Part shown: in pieces, positions 61,313-64,000 of the stretch
How the letters are laid out: each line of letters begins with the position of its first letter
How positions within the stretch are numbered: the first letter of the stretch is position 1
Assembly (NCBI GenBank): GCA_026392515.1
Contig: JAPLBY010000029.1
Span: 77,493 to 141,492, forward strand
Reading direction: 5' to 3'
Length of the DNA: 64,000 bases
From: Actinomycetota bacterium
GTDB lineage: Bacteria > Actinomycetota > Actinomycetes > S36-B12 > UBA5976
The notes under the pieces: generated by a model
Seen by the model: only the letters and a program-made list of their open reading frames with translations
What the model was told of the DNA's origin: nothing
The model's database searches: none
Translations under genes and position numbers: made by a program

Positions 61313-62413
61313 ATGGCGACTGGATTTGTTTGGGAAGAGCTTTATGGCTGGCACAGCACCGGCTCTAACACTGGACAAATTCCTTCAAGTTCCATAGTCC
61401 AGCCATATCAACACTTTGAAAGTCCGGAAACTAAAGTTCGATTCGCCTCATTAGTTGAAGTCTCAGGACTGGCCAAAGACTTGGTCCGCATTCCTGCAAT
61501 TCCGGCCACAGAAGAAGACCTGCTGCGGGTTCATACCCAAGAGCATCTGGATCGAATCAAGCGAGAAAGTCTAAATCCAAAAGGTGGTGACGCCGGAGAT
61601 GGCGATTCGCCATTTGGATCGGGTGGATTCGAAATTGCAGCTCTTGCCGCAGGTGGAGCAATAGCTGCGCTGCGGGCTGTGGTTTCTGGCGAAGTTAACA
61701 ATGCCTATGCGTTAGTGCGCCCACCTGGACATCATGCAATTGCGTCAATGGGAATGGGTTACTGCATGTTTGCAAACGCAGCAATTGCAATTGAGAATGT
61801 CCGCGCAACTATGGGCGTACAACGAGTTGCGATTGTGGATTGGGATGTGCACCACGGAAATGGAACGCAGGACATCTATTTCTCAGACCCAGATGTCTTG
61901 TGCATTTCGATCCATCAGGACAATTTGTATCCAGCAAACAGCGGATTAGTTGATGAGATCGGTGACGGATTGGCTGCCGGTTCAGTAATCAATATTCCGT
62001 TACCTGCTGGCTCTGGAATCGGTGCCTACAGCTCGGCATTTGACAGAGTAGTTTTGCCAGCGATTCGTCGATTTAATCCTGATGTAATCGTGATCACTTC
62101 TGGTTTTGATTCGAGTGCATTCGATCCACTTGCCCAGATGCTGCTAACTGCTGCAGGCTATAGCGAGCTAACCAAGAAGATACTTCAACTTGCAGATGAA
62201 GTTTGCTCCGGTCGAGTCATGATGACACATGAAGGTGGATACTCGCCGGTTTATGTACCTTATTGTGGGCTTGCAGTTCTTGAGGAGATGTCTGGTATCA
62301 AAACTGGCATGAATGATCCGTACGGACACGCCTTTGAGAATTTGCCAGATCAGAAACTTTCGGCTGCTCAAGCGGATCGCATATCTCAAGTAGTAGCGAC
62401 CCACGCTTTGTGA
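61313..62413 (+). CDS. Class II histone deacetylase-like acetylpolyamine amidohydrolase
   Basis: Zinc amidohydrolase, 366 aa. The active site is complete: RPPGHHA (catalytic His pair), IVDWDVHHGNGTQDIY (Asp and His zinc ligands) and SGFDSSAFDPL (third zinc Asp and its loop). Bacterial members remove acetyl groups from acetylputrescine, acetylcadaverine or other acylated amines. Leaderless start. In this setting it would feed free diamines to the oxidase and aminotransferase genes. Acetoin-type or lysine deacetylase activities remain possible. Confidence 0.87.
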   Translation: MATGFVWEELYGWHSTGSNTGQIPSSSIVQPYQHFESPETKVRFASLVEVSGLAKDLVRIPAIPATEEDLLRVHTQEHLDRIKRESLNPKGGDAGDGDSPFGSGGFEIAALAAGGAIAALRAVVSGEVNNAYALVRPPGHHAIASMGMGYCMFANAAIAIENVRATMGVQRVAIVDWDVHHGNGTQDIYFSDPDVLCISIHQDNLYPANSGLVDEIGDGLAAGSVINIPLPAGSGIGAYSSAFDRVVLPAIRRFNPDVIVITSGFDSSAFDPLAQMLLTAAGYSELTKKILQLADEVCSGRVMMTHEGGYSPVYVPYCGLAVLEEMSGIKTGMNDPYGHAFENLPDQKLSAAQADRISQVVATHAL

Positions 62414-62417
62414 TTAT

Positions 62418-63428
62418 TTAGTCGAATCTCTTTACTTGGCCAAGAATCAATCCCTCAGTGATTGCTCTGGCAGCGGCTGCAGCGCGATTTGGCGCACCTA
62501 ACTTATCGAGAATGTGTTCAATGTGAGATCCAACGGTTCGCGAACTGATTTGCAATGCGGCGCCAATTTCCAAGTTAGATAAACCATTTGCCGCCAGAGT
62601 TAAGACTTCGAGTTCACGATGTGTAAGAGGGCCAACATCTGCGACATCTAGCGAGATAACTGCGGACATTGGTTGGTTATCACCGCGGCATGGCATTACC
62701 CGAATTCTAAACATGTCGTCATTGAGATCTTGTGGCCAGATAAATGAGCTCCAGGAATTCATGCTGGCATTTTGATGTGCGTAGGAAATCAAATCGCTAC
62801 CCGGTTTAAACAAGTCATGATCAGGCAATCCAGGAAGCGCAATCGGATTGCCATCAGCGCTGATACCAACGGCGGATTGTCCAGAACCAATCAACATAGA
62901 AAGCCATTTTCCTGATTGAGTTTGATCCGCCATGTTGGCTAGCACGCTACAAAGACTGCTGATTGCATCCCGAGCTATATCTGAAGGGTGCTCTGGTGAT
63001 GTTGTTGAGAGATTGATGACTCCAGTAACTCGACCATCTGTGGTTCGAAGGCACATAGTTAAGCCCTCGCTATATCCAGCAGGAACTAGTACGTCTCCTA
63101 CTGCCCAGTTATCAAATGGATCACCAGGTAGATCCTTCATTCGAACTGGTCTTCCGGTGATTGGAAGGGCAAGCGCCTTCATTAGTTCAGTGAACCTTTG
63201 ACTATGTAAATGGCTAAGTACGTCAGAGTCATAACCAACGCTTGCCAGCGGAGTAACTTCTCCAGTAATTGGATGCAAGGTGTTTATCTCCGCGGCATCA
63301 AATGGAATGAGTTTGCGAAGTTCTTCAAAAACTGCACTTGCCCTAGCTGCTTGCGGAGCCTGCTCCGATGCAACTGCTGCCACGCGTCCTACGACGTCCA
63401 TGGCCTGAGTAAGCGAAGGGCTTGACAT
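62418..63428 (-). CDS. LuxR-type HTH regulator with N-terminal GAF-like domain
   Basis: A 336-aa regulator. The first ~190 residues look like a GAF-type sensor (FEELRKLIPFDAAEINTL, then VLVPAGYSEGLTMCLR). The last ~65 are a LuxR helix-turn-helix (GPLTHRELEVLTLAANGLSNLEIGAALQISSRTVGSHIEHIL). Convergent with the deacetylase gene (4-bp gap) and divergent from the solute-binding gene, whose gap carries several inverted repeats. Ligand unknown; control of the transporter is inference. Confidence 0.88.
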   Translation of the reverse strand: MSSPSLTQAMDVVGRVAAVASEQAPQAARASAVFEELRKLIPFDAAEINTLHPITGEVTPLASVGYDSDVLSHLHSQRFTELMKALALPITGRPVRMKDLPGDPFDNWAVGDVLVPAGYSEGLTMCLRTTDGRVTGVINLSTTSPEHPSDIARDAISSLCSVLANMADQTQSGKWLSMLIGSGQSAVGISADGNPIALPGLPDHDLFKPGSDLISYAHQNASMNSWSSFIWPQDLNDDMFRIRVMPCRGDNQPMSAVISLDVADVGPLTHRELEVLTLAANGLSNLEIGAALQISSRTVGSHIEHILDKLGAPNRAAAAARAITEGLILGQVKRFD

Positions 63429-63586
63429 AACGAAATAGTGGCAGAATTAAAGAGTTCTTGTACCTATTATTCGGAACCTAATCATTGGCTGTAATCAAAT
63501 TGTTGCCTGAAATGACCATTTGGAGTCTTTAAGAAAACCTTTAATTTGCAGGATTTTTTGGCCAAATCTCGATATCGTGCAATAAA

Positions 63587-63618
63587 TATCCGCCATTTGA
63601 CGGATAACTCAATGGCGG
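63587..63618. promoter_or_regulatory. Overlapping inverted repeats in the luxR/ABC gap
   Basis: TATCCG-N8-CGGATA (63587-63606) overlaps CCGCCATT-N13-AATGGCGG (63590-63618). The two pairings exclude each other as RNA and are ordinary operator symmetry as DNA. Confidence 0.5.
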
Positions 63619-63643
63619 CATTAAGAGCACTATTGACCCAATT

Positions 63644-63662
63644 GAGCGCGTACCTCGCGCTC
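63644..63662 (+). promoter_or_regulatory. Hairpin before the solute-binding gene
   Basis: GAGCGCG-TACCT-CGCGCTC, a perfect 7-bp stem 12 bp before the GGAGGA ribosome-binding site. Confidence 0.45.
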
Positions 63663-63685
63663 CCTGTCATGCGTGGAGGACGAAA

Positions 63686-64000
63686 GTGATTCGATCCAAG
63701 ACATCAATAAGGGTTGCCAGTTTGGCAGCCGCGGCAGCATTACTTGCTGCTTGTGGTGGCGGTTCTGGGGATGCCTCAGCAACCGGTGCTGCAACAGCCG
63801 CTGCACCAACAGGTGAACCGATTGTTATCGGTGCACCATTTGCACAGTCCGGTCCGGCAGGTATTGCGGATCATAAAGATTGCTGGAACGGAACAGATCT
63901 TGCAATCGAAGAAATCAATAATGCTGGTGGTGTTAATGGTCGTCCACTTGAATTAAGTGTTACCGACATCGACATTCTTACTCCAGAAGGCATTACAGCA
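63686..64000 (+). CDS. ABC transporter solute-binding lipoprotein, branched-chain/amide type (truncated by window end)
   Basis: Not in the ORF track, because the frame runs off the end; the listed 63714-63956 ORF is a shadow. From GTG 63686, with GGAGGA 5 nt upstream, it reads MIRSKTSIRVASLAAAAALL then the lipobox LAAC and a Gly/Ala linker. PIVIGAPFAQSGPAGIADHK and LAIEEINNAGGVNGRPLEL are the opening of the Peripla_BP_6 (Leu/Ile/Val, urea and amide binding) family. 105 codons are visible; the rest and its permeases lie beyond the window. Ligand unknown. Confidence 0.9.
   Translation, partial: MIRSKTSIRVASLAAAAALLAACGGGSGDASATGAATAAAPTGEPIVIGAPFAQSGPAGIADHKDCWNGTDLAIEEINNAGGVNGRPLELSVTDIDILTPEGITA

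Noticed and set aside
63714-63956. 80-aa plus-strand ORF near the window end
   Set aside because: Wrong frame of the solute-binding lipoprotein gene that starts at 63686 and runs off the end.
1-64000. tRNA genes, CRISPR arrays, prophage or insertion sequences
   Set aside because: Scanned for T-loop motifs, regularly spaced repeats, transposase or phage genes; none seen. xerC is the housekeeping recombinase.

Overview
The window looks like a contiguous piece of a streamlined, mid-GC actinobacterial chromosome. Actinobacterial signs are the DUF2469 gene beside rnhB, a mycothiol-dependent (MDMPI/DinB-like) enzyme, four-cysteine zinc-ribbon L28 and L32, the smc-ftsY-ffh-rpsP-rimM-trmD-rplS-lepB-rnhB order, frequent GTG starts, and many genes whose start codon lies 5-7 nt after a TANNNT -10 box (leaderless transcripts). 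Short intergenic gaps, ATGA overlaps and base composition in the high forties (by eye) fit a freshwater acI-type lineage (Nanopelagicales), but that placement is inference. I see no tRNA, rRNA, CRISPR, prophage or insertion sequence. No gene-free gap exceeds 300 bp; the longest are 59564-59861, 42620-42892 and 63429-63685, each described below.

Layout. 1-18.3 kb: housekeeping block (HU, plsC, gpsA, a Cys/Met-metabolism PLP enzyme on the minus strand, ddl, thiL, rpmB, a short DAK2/FakA-like gene, recG, rsmD, coaD, yceD-rpmF, rnc, mutM, a DUF3445 haem protein, smc, ftsY). 18.4-23.6 kb: accessory genes, including a frameshifted secreted calcium-repeat protein, an I78-like lipoprotein, an amidase, an agmatinase-family ureohydrolase and a DUF2182-like membrane protein. 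23.6-30.0 kb: molybdenum-cofactor island (MobA-like nucleotidyltransferase, xdhC, moeA, moaE-moaA-moaD, a TauE/SafE permease and an XdhC-YHS fusion) without any molybdoenzyme subunit. 30.0-50.0 kb: SRP, ribosome, tRNA-modification and cell-envelope block (ffh, rpsP-khpA-rimM-trmD, an inverted N6-adenine-type methylase, rplS, lepB, rnhB, yraN, comM, dprA, xerC, M23 peptidase, rpsB, tsf, pyrH, frr, cdsA, rlmN, prpE).

50-64 kb: two small membrane proteins, then a catabolic neighbourhood. A minus-strand operon (Lrp regulator, class III aminotransferase, FMN split-barrel protein, FAD oxidase, two tandem EamA transporters) is followed by a separately promoted glutaryl-CoA dehydrogenase. Divergent from it are an aldehyde dehydrogenase, a second FAD oxidase behind a long structured leader, and a class II deacetylase of the acetylpolyamine amidohydrolase type. 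Together these read as a diamine/polyamine module: deacetylation, oxidation or transamination to an aminoaldehyde, aldehyde oxidation, and, if cadaverine is a substrate, glutaryl-CoA oxidation. The window ends with a LuxR-type regulator divergent from a truncated branched-chain-type ABC solute-binding lipoprotein.

The strongest leads are the polyamine/glutaryl-CoA module with its unassigned cis-elements (two identical 12-bp palindromes 21 bp apart upstream of gcdH, the paired repeats in the lrp/aldH gap, the structured leader), the XdhC-YHS fusion in the Moco island, the methylase inserted into the trmD-rplS interval, and the +1 frameshift at a GGG TAG G site in the secreted protein.
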